Shown here one piece after another: positions 42,982 through 51,630 of a stretch of DNA of 64,000 bases. Origin of the DNA: Arthrobacter sp. 135MFCol5.1. Lineage in GTDB: Bacteria > Actinomycetota > Actinomycetes > Actinomycetales > Micrococcaceae. The position numbers and the translations under genes are program-made. Positions within the stretch are counted from its first letter, which is position 1; every line of letters starts with the position of its first letter. The stretch lies in contig NZ_KB895465.1 in assembly GCF_000374865.1 (NCBI RefSeq), forward strand, positions 1 to 64,000, written 5' to 3'. The notes beneath the pieces are model-generated. The model saw nothing but the letters and a program-made list of their open reading frames with translations. It made no database searches and was not told the origin of the DNA.

Positions 42982-43431
42982 GTGACCAGCAGTCCAGCCG
43001 CCGATCCCTACCTCCGGGAACTCACCCAACTCCGCCGCGTCAAGGACCGGATGGACCGGGAGTACGCGCAGCCGCTGGACGTTGAATCCCTCGCCAGGGA
43101 CGTGCACATGTCCGCGGGCCACTTCAGCCGCCGGTTCAAGCTCGCCTACGGGGAATCCCCGTACAGCTACCTCATGACCCGCCGCATTGAACGCGCCATG
43201 GCGCTTCTCCGCATGGGGGACCTCAGCGTGACGGACGTGTGCTTCGCCGTCGGCTGTTCCTCGCTGGGGACCTTCAGCACCCGCTTCAGCGAACTGGTGG
43301 GGATGCCGCCCAGCGTCTACAAGCAGGAGGCAGCGAACTCGACGGCGGGGATCCCCGCCTGCGTGGCGAAGCAGGTCACCAGACCGGTCAGGAATCGAGA
43401 AGCGCCCGACCCTGAGCCGTTACTAGCATGA
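42982..43431 (+). CDS. Short AraC-type helix-turn-helix regulator
   Basis: A 149-residue protein consisting almost only of the AraC DNA-binding domain: QPLDVESLARDVHMSAGHFSRRFK and SVTDVCFAVGCSSLGTFSTRFSELVGMPP. There is no sensor domain. The start is GTG with GGAG very close. Its stop overlaps the VOC gene start (43428-43431), and a UvrA-like ATPase gene follows, so it likely controls this three-gene stress or resistance set. Confidence 0.85.
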   Translation: MTSSPAADPYLRELTQLRRVKDRMDREYAQPLDVESLARDVHMSAGHFSRRFKLAYGESPYSYLMTRRIERAMALLRMGDLSVTDVCFAVGCSSLGTFSTRFSELVGMPPSVYKQEAANSTAGIPACVAKQVTRPVRNREAPDPEPLLA

Positions 43432-43847
43432 CTGCCATGGACATCAACATTTCCTCAACCTTCCTTCCCGCCACCGATCCCGACGCCTCGCTGGCGTTCT
43501 ACCGCGACGCCCTGGGCTTCGAAATCCGCAACGACGTTGGCCGGGGGACCATGCGGTGGATCACCGTGGGGCCGGCCGGCCAGAAGGACGTCTCCATCGT
43601 CCTGCATCCGCCGGCGGTGGACCCCGGCATCACCGACGACGAGCGCCGCACCATCGCCGAAATGATGGCCAAAGGCACCTACGCCACGATCGTCCTCTCG
43701 TCTCCGGACGTGGACGCGGCGTTCGCCAAGGTGGAGGCCGCCGGGGCCGACGTCGTGCAGGAACCCATCGACCAGCCCTACGGAGTCCGCGACTGCGCCT
43801 TCCGCGACCCGGCCGGCAACACCGTGCGCATCAACCAGCAGCCTTAG
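43428..43847 (+). CDS. VOC/glyoxalase superfamily protein
   Basis: A 139-residue protein of the vicinal oxygen chelate fold: INISSTFLPATDPDASLAFYRDALGFE and DCAFRDPAGNTVRINQQ at the end show two beta-alpha-beta-beta-beta units. Proteins of this size are glyoxalases, dioxygenases or antibiotic-binding resistance proteins. Coupling to an AraC regulator by ATGA overlap and to a UvrA-like ATPase suggests handling of a toxic compound. Confidence 0.83.
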   Translation: MTAMDINISSTFLPATDPDASLAFYRDALGFEIRNDVGRGTMRWITVGPAGQKDVSIVLHPPAVDPGITDDERRTIAEMMAKGTYATIVLSSPDVDAAFAKVEAAGADVVQEPIDQPYGVRDCAFRDPAGNTVRINQQP

Positions 43848-43939
43848 GCATATAACCAGCAACGTATAAAACGGACGACGCCGCGGGAGGCTGCCAGCGC
43901 AGCCTCCCCGCAGTGCCGCCCAGGACACAGGGGGACACC

Positions 43940-46330
43940 TTGAGCACCGACACCAGCACCGACGCCGCGCACACCGGAATGCATCTGGCCGACAGCCACG
44001 ACATCATCCGGGTCCAGGGCGCACGGGAAAACAACCTCAAGGACGTCAGCCTTGAGCTGCCCAAGCGGCGGCTCACCGCGTTCACGGGAGTATCCGGCTC
44101 GGGCAAGAGCTCCCTGGTGTTCGCCACCATCGCCGCCGAATCGCAGCGCATGATCAACGAGACCTACAGTGCGTTCGTCCAAGGCTTCATGCCCAGCCTG
44201 GCCCGGCCTGATGTGGACCGGCTGGAGGGGCTCACGACGGCGATCATCGTGGACCAGGAGCGGATGGGCGCCAACCCGCGGTCCACCGTGGGCACCGCCA
44301 CGGATGCCAACGCCATGCTGCGGATCCTGTTCAGCCGGCTGGGCCAGCCCTACGTCGGGCCGCCCACCGCCTTCTCCTTCAACGTGCCCACCCGCAAGGC
44401 CAGCGGCGTCATGAGCACCGAAAAGGGCGGCCGGGTGGAAAAGAACGTGGTCCGCCAGGTGACCTACCTCGGCGGCATGTGCCCGAGGTGCGAGGGCATG
44501 GGCAACGTCAGCGACATCGACCGGACCGCCCTGTACGACGATTCGAAGTCCCTGGCCGAGGGCGCCCTCACCGTCCCCGGCTACTCCATGGACGGCTGGT
44601 ACGGCCGGCTGTTCGAGGGCATGAGCCTGCCCATGGACAAACCGATCGCGACGTTCACGGCGAAACAGCTGGACACGATGCTGTACGCCGAGCCCACCAA
44701 GATCAAGGTGGAGGGCGTCAACCTCACCTTCGAAGGCATCATCCCCAAGATCCAGAAGTCCATGCTGTCCAAGGACGTGGAGGCCATGCAGCCGCACGTG
44801 AAGCGGTTCGTGGAACGGGCGGTCACGTTCGCCACCTGCCCGGACTGCGGCGGCACGCGCCTCACGCCGGAGGTGCTCGACTCGCGGATCAACGGCAAGA
44901 ACATCGCGGACCTGTGCACCATGCAGATCAGCGACCTCGCGCAGTGGATCCGCGGCCTGGACGAGCCCACGGTGCGCCCGCTGCTGGCCGGGCTGCGGGA
45001 CCTCCTGGATTCCTTCGCGGAGATCGGCCTGGGCTACCTGTCACTGGACCGTCCGGCCGGCACCCTGTCCGGCGGCGAAGCGCAGCGGACCAAGATGATC
45101 CGGCACCTGGGCTCGTCCCTCACCGACGTCACCTATGTCTTCGACGAGCCAAGTATCGGCCTGCACCCGCACGACATCGAGCGGATGAACACGCTCCTGC
45201 TGCAGCTGCGGGACAAAGGCAACACCGTCCTGGTGGTGGAGCACAAACCGGAGATGATCGCGATCGCCGACCACGTCGTCGACCTCGGTCCGGGCGCCGG
45301 TGCCGGCGGTGGTGAGATCGTCTACGAGGGCGACGTCGACGGGTTGCGTGCCAGCGGCACCATCACCGGGCGGCACCTGGGTGACAAGTCCCGGCTGAAG
45401 GACTCGGTCCGGGCGGCCCGCGGCGCGCTGGAGGTGCGCGGCGCCTCCACCAACAACCTGCGCGACGTGGACGTCGACGTGCCGCTGGGGGTGCTGTGCG
45501 TGGTGACGGGCGTGGCGGGGTCCGGCAAGAGCTCGCTGATCCACGGCTCATTGGCGAAGCGTGACGGGGTGATCGTCATTGACCAGGGCGCCATCAAGGG
45601 GTCCCGGCGCAGCAATCCGGCCACCTACACCGGGCTGCTGGAACCCATCCGCAAAGCCTTCGCCAAAGCCAACGGGGTCAAGCCTGCGCTGTTCAGCTCA
45701 AACTCCGAGGGCGCCTGCCCCACCTGTAATGGCGCCGGCGTGATCTTCACCGAACTCGGCGTCATGGCCACGGTGGAGTCCACCTGCGAGGAATGTGAGG
45801 GCCACCGGTTCCAGGCCGCCGTCCTGGAGTACACCCTGGGCGGGAAGAATATCGCCGACGTCCTGGACCTGTCCGTGGACGCGGCGCTGGCGTGCTTTGC
45901 CGACGGCGAGGCCAAAACGCCCGCGGCGCACAAGGTCCTGGAGCGGCTTGCCGACGTCGGGCTGGGCTACATCACCCTGGGCCAGCCACTGACCACGTTG
46001 TCCGGCGGCGAGCGCCAGCGGCTCAAGCTCGCCTCGCAGATGGCCGAGGCCGGGGAGATCTACATCCTGGACGAGCCCACCGTCGGCCTGCACCTGGCCG
46101 ACGTCGAACAGCTCCTTGGCCTGCTGGACCGGCTGGTCGGCTCCGGGAAATCCGTCATCGTCATCGAGCACCACCAGGCGGTCATGGCGCACGCGGACTG
46201 GATCATCGACATCGGCCCGGGAGCCGGGCACGACGGCGGCTCGATCGTTTTTGAGGGTACGCCGGCGGATCTGGTCGCCGGCCGGGCCACGCTCACCGGG
46301 CAGCACCTGGCGGCCTACGTCGGAGCTTGA
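43940..46330 (+). CDS. Short UvrA-like ABC ATPase
   Basis: A 796-residue UvrA paralogue, clearly shorter than the about 950 residues of housekeeping UvrA. It has two ABC domains: Walker A GVSGSGKSS (residues 50-58) and GVAGSGKSS, signatures LSGGEAQR and LSGGERQR, Walker B with FDEPS and LDEPT, and zinc-type pairs CPRCEG, CPDCGG, CPTCNG and CEECEG. The TTG at 43940 is chosen because GGGGGA lies just before it; a GTG at 43913 lacks a ribosome site. Such short UvrA forms accompany drug-resistance loci. It probably acts on DNA adducts of a specific toxin. Confidence 0.85.
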   Translation: MSTDTSTDAAHTGMHLADSHDIIRVQGARENNLKDVSLELPKRRLTAFTGVSGSGKSSLVFATIAAESQRMINETYSAFVQGFMPSLARPDVDRLEGLTTAIIVDQERMGANPRSTVGTATDANAMLRILFSRLGQPYVGPPTAFSFNVPTRKASGVMSTEKGGRVEKNVVRQVTYLGGMCPRCEGMGNVSDIDRTALYDDSKSLAEGALTVPGYSMDGWYGRLFEGMSLPMDKPIATFTAKQLDTMLYAEPTKIKVEGVNLTFEGIIPKIQKSMLSKDVEAMQPHVKRFVERAVTFATCPDCGGTRLTPEVLDSRINGKNIADLCTMQISDLAQWIRGLDEPTVRPLLAGLRDLLDSFAEIGLGYLSLDRPAGTLSGGEAQRTKMIRHLGSSLTDVTYVFDEPSIGLHPHDIERMNTLLLQLRDKGNTVLVVEHKPEMIAIADHVVDLGPGAGAGGGEIVYEGDVDGLRASGTITGRHLGDKSRLKDSVRAARGALEVRGASTNNLRDVDVDVPLGVLCVVTGVAGSGKSSLIHGSLAKRDGVIVIDQGAIKGSRRSNPATYTGLLEPIRKAFAKANGVKPALFSSNSEGACPTCNGAGVIFTELGVMATVESTCEECEGHRFQAAVLEYTLGGKNIADVLDLSVDAALACFADGEAKTPAAHKVLERLADVGLGYITLGQPLTTLSGGERQRLKLASQMAEAGEIYILDEPTVGLHLADVEQLLGLLDRLVGSGKSVIVIEHHQAVMAHADWIIDIGPGAGHDGGSIVFEGTPADLVAGRATLTGQHLAAYVGA

Positions 46331-46340
46331 TCCGGGCGGT

Positions 46341-46404
46341 GCCGGCGGTTGCACCCGCCGGCGGTTGCGCCTGCCGGCGGTTGCGCCTGCCGGTGGTTGA
46401 GTCT
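46341..46404 (+). repeat. Four tandem 16-bp repeats ending in a dispersed-repeat motif
   Basis: Units start at 46341, 46357, 46373 and 46389 with consensus GCCGGCGGTTGCGCCT; units two and three are identical and the last drifts to GCCGGTGGTTGAGTCT followed by GTCGAAACC. The final part resembles the short GGTTGAG-CTGTCGAAACC element I know as a dispersed intergenic repeat in Arthrobacter-type genomes. It fills the gap between two convergent stops. Confidence 0.8.
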
Positions 46405-46412
46405 GTCGAAAC

Positions 46413-47384
46413 CTAGCTCCGCTGGAGCTGCCCCAGGAAGGACACGGTAGCTGCAGCGATCTGCTGCTCCGCTGCCTGCCGGCTGATGCCGGGTTCGCCG
46501 TCACCGGGCTGCGCCCCGTAGTCGCCAAAGAACGCGTGCACCCCGCCCTGGACCGCGGCGAACTCCGTATCCACGGGGAGGAGGTCCCGGGATGCCTGGA
46601 TCTTGGCGGGGGTGCTGAGTCCGTCCTGGCTGCCGGAAACGGACAGGACGGACAGGCCGGTCCGCCCGCGCAGGGATTCGATCGGGTAGGAAGCGTAGAG
46701 AACCAGCCCGCTGACATCGGTGTTGGCCAGGGCGAAGGACGATGCTGATACCCCACCAAGTGAGTGGCCGCCCACCGCCCAGGTCCTGATGTCCGGGTTG
46801 TCGGCCATGGCGCTCCTGGCCTGGCTTCCGTCCAGCAGGCTGAGCCCCAGCGGTTCCTTCAGGATGACCACCCGGTATCCGGCCCCCACGGCGGGGGCCA
46901 GGATGTCCTGGTACGCCTTGGCGTCCACCCGGGCACCCGGGTAGAAAACCAACCCCTTGGTGGCAGTCCTGCCCTCCGGTGACATGGTGATGGCGGTGGC
47001 TGACTCGGTGACGGCGAGGTCCGACGTCGGGCCCGCCTCCGCTGCCTGGCCCGGCTGGTAGGCAAAGGGGCTTAGCCAGGCCAGGCCGGCGGCGAGCGCC
47101 AGCACGGCGATCCTGCCCGCCCAGGCGCCGACGGCCCGGACACGGGAGCGGGGCCGCGGAACATCGCGGCGCACCCACAGCAGGATGGCCCAGACGACGC
47201 CGGCCGCAGCCGCCACCAGCAGGATGCCCGGCAGCAGGGGGTGTCCGCCCAGGACTGCGGGATTGCCGGCAAGCATCCACGCGGGAACCAGGAGGAGGGC
47301 GGCGGCACAGGCCACCGACGCCCAGAAGAGGACGGTCCTGTGCCTGGCGGGCAGAACCCGGGCTGCGGTTGGTGAGGTATCCAT
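46413..47384 (-). CDS. Membrane-anchored alpha/beta hydrolase
   Basis: A 323-residue protein with three predicted N-terminal spans (residues about 18-40, 48-70, 88-108) and an external alpha/beta hydrolase domain. The domain has KGLVFYPGARVDAKAYQDIL and ILKEPLGLSLLDGSQA, the nucleophile Ser in VGGHSLGG, and a late His in GGVHAFFGDYG. ATG 47384 is chosen because the family and the first span start there. It fits the alpha/beta hydrolase 5 group. Substrate unknown. Confidence 0.8.
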   Translation of the reverse strand: MDTSPTAARVLPARHRTVLFWASVACAAALLLVPAWMLAGNPAVLGGHPLLPGILLVAAAAGVVWAILLWVRRDVPRPRSRVRAVGAWAGRIAVLALAAGLAWLSPFAYQPGQAAEAGPTSDLAVTESATAITMSPEGRTATKGLVFYPGARVDAKAYQDILAPAVGAGYRVVILKEPLGLSLLDGSQARSAMADNPDIRTWAVGGHSLGGVSASSFALANTDVSGLVLYASYPIESLRGRTGLSVLSVSGSQDGLSTPAKIQASRDLLPVDTEFAAVQGGVHAFFGDYGAQPGDGEPGISRQAAEQQIAAATVSFLGQLQRS

Positions 47385-47440
47385 GGGTCTGATCTTTCCA
47401 CCGGGCGGCCGGATTGCGGGGAACGGCATACGCTGGCGGT

Positions 47441-48013
47441 ATGGCTGAAAGCTTCCGGTACGACGTCGAGATCCTGCACCTGCTGGTGTCCCCCGCGCAC
47501 GCCTACTTCGGCCGCGCCCGGGACGGTGCCGCCGATGTTCCGACCGAAGATGCTGCGCAGGCTGAGGTGGTGGCCGGGAAGGGCATCGTGGGTGACCGGT
47601 TCTTCGGCAAGGCCGCCCACATGGACGCAGCGGTGACCCTGTTCGCCGTCGAATCCCTCGAGGCGATCGCCGCCGAGCTGGGCTCGCAGCCGTTCGATCC
47701 CCTGCTGACCCGGCGGAACGTGGTGCTCCGCGGGGCGCAGCTGGCGCCGCTGCTGGGCCACGATTTTGCCCTGGAGTCCGGCGGGGACGTGGTGGAGTTC
47801 CATGGCGGCAGGCATGCCCAGCCCTGCGCGTGGATGGACGGGATGCTCGCCCCGGGCGCCCACCCGGCCATGCGGGGCCGCGGCGGCATCCGGTGCCGCG
47901 CCCTGACCGGCGGGTTCCTGCACCGGGGCCCTGCCGTGCTGGCCAGTCCGGTGCCGCTGGATCCGGGCCGGGCCGGGGAGTCGAGTTTCCTGCGGCCCTC
48001 GCGGCTTCCCTAG
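47441..48013 (+). CDS. MOSC-domain protein
   Basis: A 190-residue protein containing the MOSC core: GIVGDRFFGK near the N-terminus and LTRRNVVLRGAQLAPLLGHDFAL, matching sulfur-carrier domains related to molybdenum-cofactor sulfurases. The usual conserved Cys is probably the one in HAQPCAWMD. ATG 47441 lies 57 bases from the divergent hydrolase start. Confidence 0.82.
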   Translation: MAESFRYDVEILHLLVSPAHAYFGRARDGAADVPTEDAAQAEVVAGKGIVGDRFFGKAAHMDAAVTLFAVESLEAIAAELGSQPFDPLLTRRNVVLRGAQLAPLLGHDFALESGGDVVEFHGGRHAQPCAWMDGMLAPGAHPAMRGRGGIRCRALTGGFLHRGPAVLASPVPLDPGRAGESSFLRPSRLP

Positions 48014-48027
48014 TAACGCGTACGACG

Positions 48028-48129
48028 GCGTCACGCACGGCACGCTTTCGGCCCGCCATCGGCGGGGAAGCCCCGGAAACCCGGCCCACCGCCGTCGTCC
48101 GCTGCCTGAAAGCGTGCCCCGCGTGACGC
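48028..48129. repeat. Long interrupted inverted repeat between convergent genes
   Basis: Arm 48028-48049 (GCGTCACGC-AC-GGCACGCTTTC) pairs with 48108-48129 except for a 2-base internal mismatch, enclosing 58 bases that contain a nested CCCGCC-ATC-GGCGGG hairpin at about 48052-48066. It lies between the MOSC stop and the cyclase stop, so it could act as a double terminator or be a REP-like dispersed element. Confidence 0.75.
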
Positions 48130-48144
48130 GGGTGCGGCCTCAGC

Positions 48145-49125
48145 TCACATGATGGCGGTGGCGTTGGCCGGGGAGCCGGTGCCGCCGGTGATGTTCAGCG
48201 GCTTGATGCTGATGAACGCATCCCACGTGGCCGTGCTGCGCATGTGCCGCGCCAGGGGGCCGAGCCGCCACAGCTCCCCGAGCGGCATGCCGAGCTTGGC
48301 CAGGAGCTGCTGGTGCATCATGCCGTGGTCGTTGAAGGCGGACTCCCGGTAGGGACTGTCCGGGACGGCGGGGAGGCATTCGACGGCGAAGTTGTCGGCG
48401 GCGACGACGGCGAACCGGCTGTCCCAGGCCCAGGCCACGAACTCCTGCGACTGCGCCACGCCTGTTGCCTTCCGGCTCTCACGGAGGCGCTGTTTCTCTT
48501 CCGGGTCCAGCGCGAGGAACCATTCGCACCACCCGGTGTGGAGCAGGAGGATGTCGCCGGGACGGGTGGTCAGGGACTGGGACTCCATGGCTGCCTGAAG
48601 CAGGTCAAGGCCCAGCGGTTCCCCGCCTGCATGGTCGATGGGCTCCCCCACGCTTTTCCGGAAACCGTCGAGATCCACCAGGACTCCCCGCCCGGCGATG
48701 GGGTGCTCCGCCCATTCCTGGATGCCAAGGTCCGGCGTGCCCTCGGTGATCCGGTGGTCCGGGACGCCGTTGTAGAAGCCAACGTCATCTGCGCGACGGT
48801 GCCGGAGCCCGTCAATCTGCGTCGACCCCTGGAGGTAATACCCGTCCAGGTAGTCGTCCCGGTGGGCAGGGTGGGAGGAGTAAATGGTATGCCGGGGCGC
48901 GCTGCGTTTGAGCGACATCCCCGGGTCAAAGGCATCTGCGGGATAGTCCAGCCCGAACACGGTCCCGGACCGGATGCTGTTCCTGGCCTCGAGAAGGGCA
49001 GCCGGCGTGATGAAGGACGGCGTGCCCCTGCCCGGTTCGGGGAACAGGCCCCACGATGCACCCGCCAGGTTGCCCTCCCTCGCCAGGAGCTCCGCGAAGG
49101 TGGGAAAGGTTCCAGGTGCCGTCAT
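48145..49125 (-). CDS. Cyclase-family (kynurenine formamidase-like) metal hydrolase
   Basis: A 326-residue protein of the cyclase family. FGLDYPADAFDPGMSLKRSAPRHTIYSSHPAHRDDYLDGYYLQGSTQIDGLRHR carries the metal-binding STQIDGLRH region, and GDILLLHTGW and FNDHGMMHQ are typical of its larger branch. Its ATG overlaps the small permease stop by four bases (49122-49125). An open frame runs far upstream, but ATG 49125 is where family similarity starts. It is the last gene of the organic-acid operon and may open a lactone, imide or amide ring. Confidence 0.83.
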   Translation of the reverse strand: MTAPGTFPTFAELLAREGNLAGASWGLFPEPGRGTPSFITPAALLEARNSIRSGTVFGLDYPADAFDPGMSLKRSAPRHTIYSSHPAHRDDYLDGYYLQGSTQIDGLRHRRADDVGFYNGVPDHRITEGTPDLGIQEWAEHPIAGRGVLVDLDGFRKSVGEPIDHAGGEPLGLDLLQAAMESQSLTTRPGDILLLHTGWCEWFLALDPEEKQRLRESRKATGVAQSQEFVAWAWDSRFAVVAADNFAVECLPAVPDSPYRESAFNDHGMMHQQLLAKLGMPLGELWRLGPLARHMRSTATWDAFISIKPLNITGGTGSPANATAIM

Positions 49126-49379
49126 CGGGTGGTGGCTTCCTGCTGCTGTTCGGCCTGTTTCCGGGGGCGCTGGTAGCTGAGCAGGAACCCGGCCACGGCG
49201 CACACCGATGCGGCAATGCACACGGGCGGCTTGACGTAGGTGTTGAAGAACTCGAGCCAGGCGTTTTGCCCGGCCACCAGGCCCGCGGCCTGCCCGGCAA
49301 CGAACAGGACGCCGCCTGCCAGGAGGACGCCAAGGGTGAGGGTGAAGACGGTCTGGATGAACCTTCGGGGTGTGTTCAT
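49122..49379 (-). CDS. Small two-span membrane protein, possible TRAP small permease
   Basis: An 85-residue protein with two spans (QTVFTLTLGVLLAGGVLFVAG and PPVCIAASVCAVAGFLLSY). AAGGA precedes the ATG. It sits directly after the TRAP-like large permease gene, where a small DctQ-type subunit would be expected, but it has half the usual four spans. Either it is a minimal partner or an unrelated membrane protein. Confidence 0.6.
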   Translation of the reverse strand: MNTPRRFIQTVFTLTLGVLLAGGVLFVAGQAAGLVAGQNAWLEFFNTYVKPPVCIAASVCAVAGFLLSYQRPRKQAEQQQEATTR

Positions 49380-49388
49380 GGTGGTTCC

Positions 49389-50726
49389 TTAGATGGGCAG
49401 GATGCCGAGAATGATCAGCACGCCGATGACCAGCAGGGGCAGCGCATAGTGGGTGAGCAAGCGGGCGAAGGTCTTGATGGGGTTGACGTCCGCGATGCCG
49501 CAGGCCACATAGAGCGGTGCACCACCGGGCGGCACCGCGGCCTCGCAGGAGGAGAAAATGAGGACGGCGACGGCGGCAGTGGTGGCAGGCACCCCGGCCG
49601 CCACAAGGGCAGCCACGCCCACCGTTCCCACGGCGGCCATCGTGGCGGTGGCGGACAGGGGGGCTGCAACGGCGATGACGATCAGTCCGATCAGGATGGC
49701 AAGCAGCCACAGTGGCAGGTTCAGCCCGTTCAGCAGGGCGGTCATTTGCTTGGGCAGGCCGGTGGCGGCGAGCGCGTTGGCGCCGGCGAAAGCGAAGAGC
49801 ACCGTGACGCCGACGATGCCGAACCGTGGGGCCGAGCCCTGCAGCAAGGTTCCCCAGTCCCGGCCGGTGCGGGGCAGCTGCTTCCTGCCCAGCAGCGCGC
49901 CCGTGATGAGGAGGACCACCGGGATCCAGACGATCACGCTGACGGACTTGCTGACGTCGCCGCCGGTCCAGTCGGAGAGGGCCGGGGTGAGGAACCCGGA
50001 GGTGACTGCCAGGGGGATGGCGACGACGACGAACAGCAGGAGCGTGGCCCATCCCTGGCCGAACGCGGTCCGGACAGACAGGCGGTGGGCGGCGTCGAGC
50101 GACGCCATTCCGCTCTTCCTGATGAGCAGCCACGTGACGATGAGCCGGTGCAGGAAGCACCACAGGCCGCCGAACAGCAGGGGAAGGACCAACGCGTTGA
50201 TGTCCAGCAGGGGCCCCACCGTGGCCGAGCCGACGAGGACGAACATGGAGGCGCTGAACGGGAAGGTGATGCCCATCCCGGCGTTCCCGGCCACGAGGGT
50301 TGCGGCAGCCGGCTTGTCGAGCTTGGATTTTTCCATCCAGGGGATGGTCACGGAGCCTACCGTTGCGGCGATGGCGGCCTGGTTGTGGACCACTCCGCCC
50401 AGGCCTGCCGAGGCCACGGTGGAGACCCAGGCCGGACCGCCCTTGACTCCGCCGATCACGGAGTTCAACAGGTCGATCAGCCGGTCCAGGACGCCGCCCT
50501 TGTCCAGCAGGTAACCCATGAAGACGAACGCCATGGTGGCGTACACAATTTCGTCGGTCGCTGCCGAGGAAAGCGCTGACCAACCAACCTGTGCCGCGGC
50601 GGCTCCGGTGAACGGCAGCACTACCAGGAAGCCCAAGATCATGGCTTCCCCCACGCTGCGCTTGATCGCCGTCGTCCAGAGCAGGATGACGGCAAGGTAG
50701 GCGCCAAGTGCCCAAATGCCGATCAT
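49389..50726 (-). CDS. TRAP transporter large permease-like protein (DctM/IT superfamily)
   Basis: A 445-residue integral membrane protein with eleven or twelve predicted spans. TMAFVFMGYLLDKGGVLDRL, VASAGLGGVVHNQAAIAATVGSV and LIFSSCEAAVPPGGAPLYVACGIADVNP follow the DctM pattern of the ion-transporter superfamily. AGGAG precedes the ATG. No periplasmic TRAP binding protein is linked; the operon instead carries a TctC-type binding protein belonging to another transporter family. Confidence 0.75.
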   Translation of the reverse strand: MIGIWALGAYLAVILLWTTAIKRSVGEAMILGFLVVLPFTGAAAAQVGWSALSSAATDEIVYATMAFVFMGYLLDKGGVLDRLIDLLNSVIGGVKGGPAWVSTVASAGLGGVVHNQAAIAATVGSVTIPWMEKSKLDKPAAATLVAGNAGMGITFPFSASMFVLVGSATVGPLLDINALVLPLLFGGLWCFLHRLIVTWLLIRKSGMASLDAAHRLSVRTAFGQGWATLLLFVVVAIPLAVTSGFLTPALSDWTGGDVSKSVSVIVWIPVVLLITGALLGRKQLPRTGRDWGTLLQGSAPRFGIVGVTVLFAFAGANALAATGLPKQMTALLNGLNLPLWLLAILIGLIVIAVAAPLSATATMAAVGTVGVAALVAAGVPATTAAVAVLIFSSCEAAVPPGGAPLYVACGIADVNPIKTFARLLTHYALPLLVIGVLIILGILPI

Positions 50727-50805
50727 GCTGCTGCTCCTGTCGGCGGAATGCCGGTTGCTGTTGACATCACGTATTTCCCGTTCTTGATTGTGCCCTGCTG
50801 TGCGG

Positions 50806-51585
50806 TCAGCGCAAGGCCGGTTCCGTGGCCTGCGCCATCCGGGCGAGGGCGGCGGCGGAGGCGGTGGTCATCTCGGCCGGGACACCGAGGTCTGAGAGAT
50901 AGCTGGCGGTGTCCTGCATCTCCTTGGAGCGGCGGACGGCATGCTTGACGGTTCCCGTGAGGAACCTGTCGATGACGGCCTGGCCGTCCCCCGCCAGCTG
51001 GTTCGCGATCTGGCCGCGTATCCACTCCTCCAGGCCTGCCGCGTGGCCGGCCTGGACCGCTTCGACCACCACGGACGCCAGGCCCTTCATGAGCACGCTG
51101 CGGAGCAGTTTGTGGGCCATCGCTGCACCGGGCTCGCCGTCGGCGATTTCCACCTGCACGCCGAGCGGTCGCAGCAGTTCCGCAACGGCCTGGGCGCCAG
51201 GACCGCTCACCATGAGCGGGGTCTTTTCCCCCAGGGCGGAGACGGGTCCAAGGATGGCGACGTCGGCAAAGCGGGCTTTGCTGGGCAGCTGTCCGAGTTC
51301 CTGCATGACGCCCGGGGAAGATGATGTGAAATCGGCGTAGACGCTGCCGTCACCCAGGACCGGCAGGCATTCCTGTGCCACGCTGCGCGCAGCGGCGGCT
51401 CCGGTCATCACCAGGACGATCTCAGCCCCGGCACAGGCCTCGGCCGCCGTTGCCGCCCGGGAAACACCTTCCGGGGTAGTGGCGGCAACGGGATCGAACC
51501 CGCTGACCTGGTGGCCCGCAGCTGCGAGCGCTGCGGCGTAGGTGGCTCCGGCTTCGCCGAGGCCAATGACGGTGCACGCTGTCAT
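50806..51585 (-). CDS. NAD(P)-dependent oxidoreductase with DUF1932 domain
   Basis: A 259-residue Rossmann enzyme starting TVIGLGEAGATYAAALAAAGHQVSGFDP, with YADFTSSSPGVMQ in the hydroxyisobutyrate-dehydrogenase style and a C-terminal DUF1932-type helical domain (KLLRSVLMKGLASVVVEAV, where the Lys is the likely catalytic residue). It probably oxidises a hydroxyacid or reduces a ketoacid in the acid pathway. The 79 bases downstream of its stop hold nothing clear. Confidence 0.82.
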   Translation of the reverse strand: MTACTVIGLGEAGATYAAALAAAGHQVSGFDPVAATTPEGVSRAATAAEACAGAEIVLVMTGAAAARSVAQECLPVLGDGSVYADFTSSSPGVMQELGQLPSKARFADVAILGPVSALGEKTPLMVSGPGAQAVAELLRPLGVQVEIADGEPGAAMAHKLLRSVLMKGLASVVVEAVQAGHAAGLEEWIRGQIANQLAGDGQAVIDRFLTGTVKHAVRRSKEMQDTASYLSDLGVPAEMTTASAAALARMAQATEPALR

Positions 51586-51630
51586 GGTTTGCTCAGTTCT
51601 TTCTCGTGACGATCTTGGTGGTGTGGCATT

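Noticed and set aside
49126..50715. Open frame fusing the cyclase gene to upstream sequence
   Set aside because: The extra 530 codons run through the permease genes in another frame; the cyclase similarity begins at ATG 49125.
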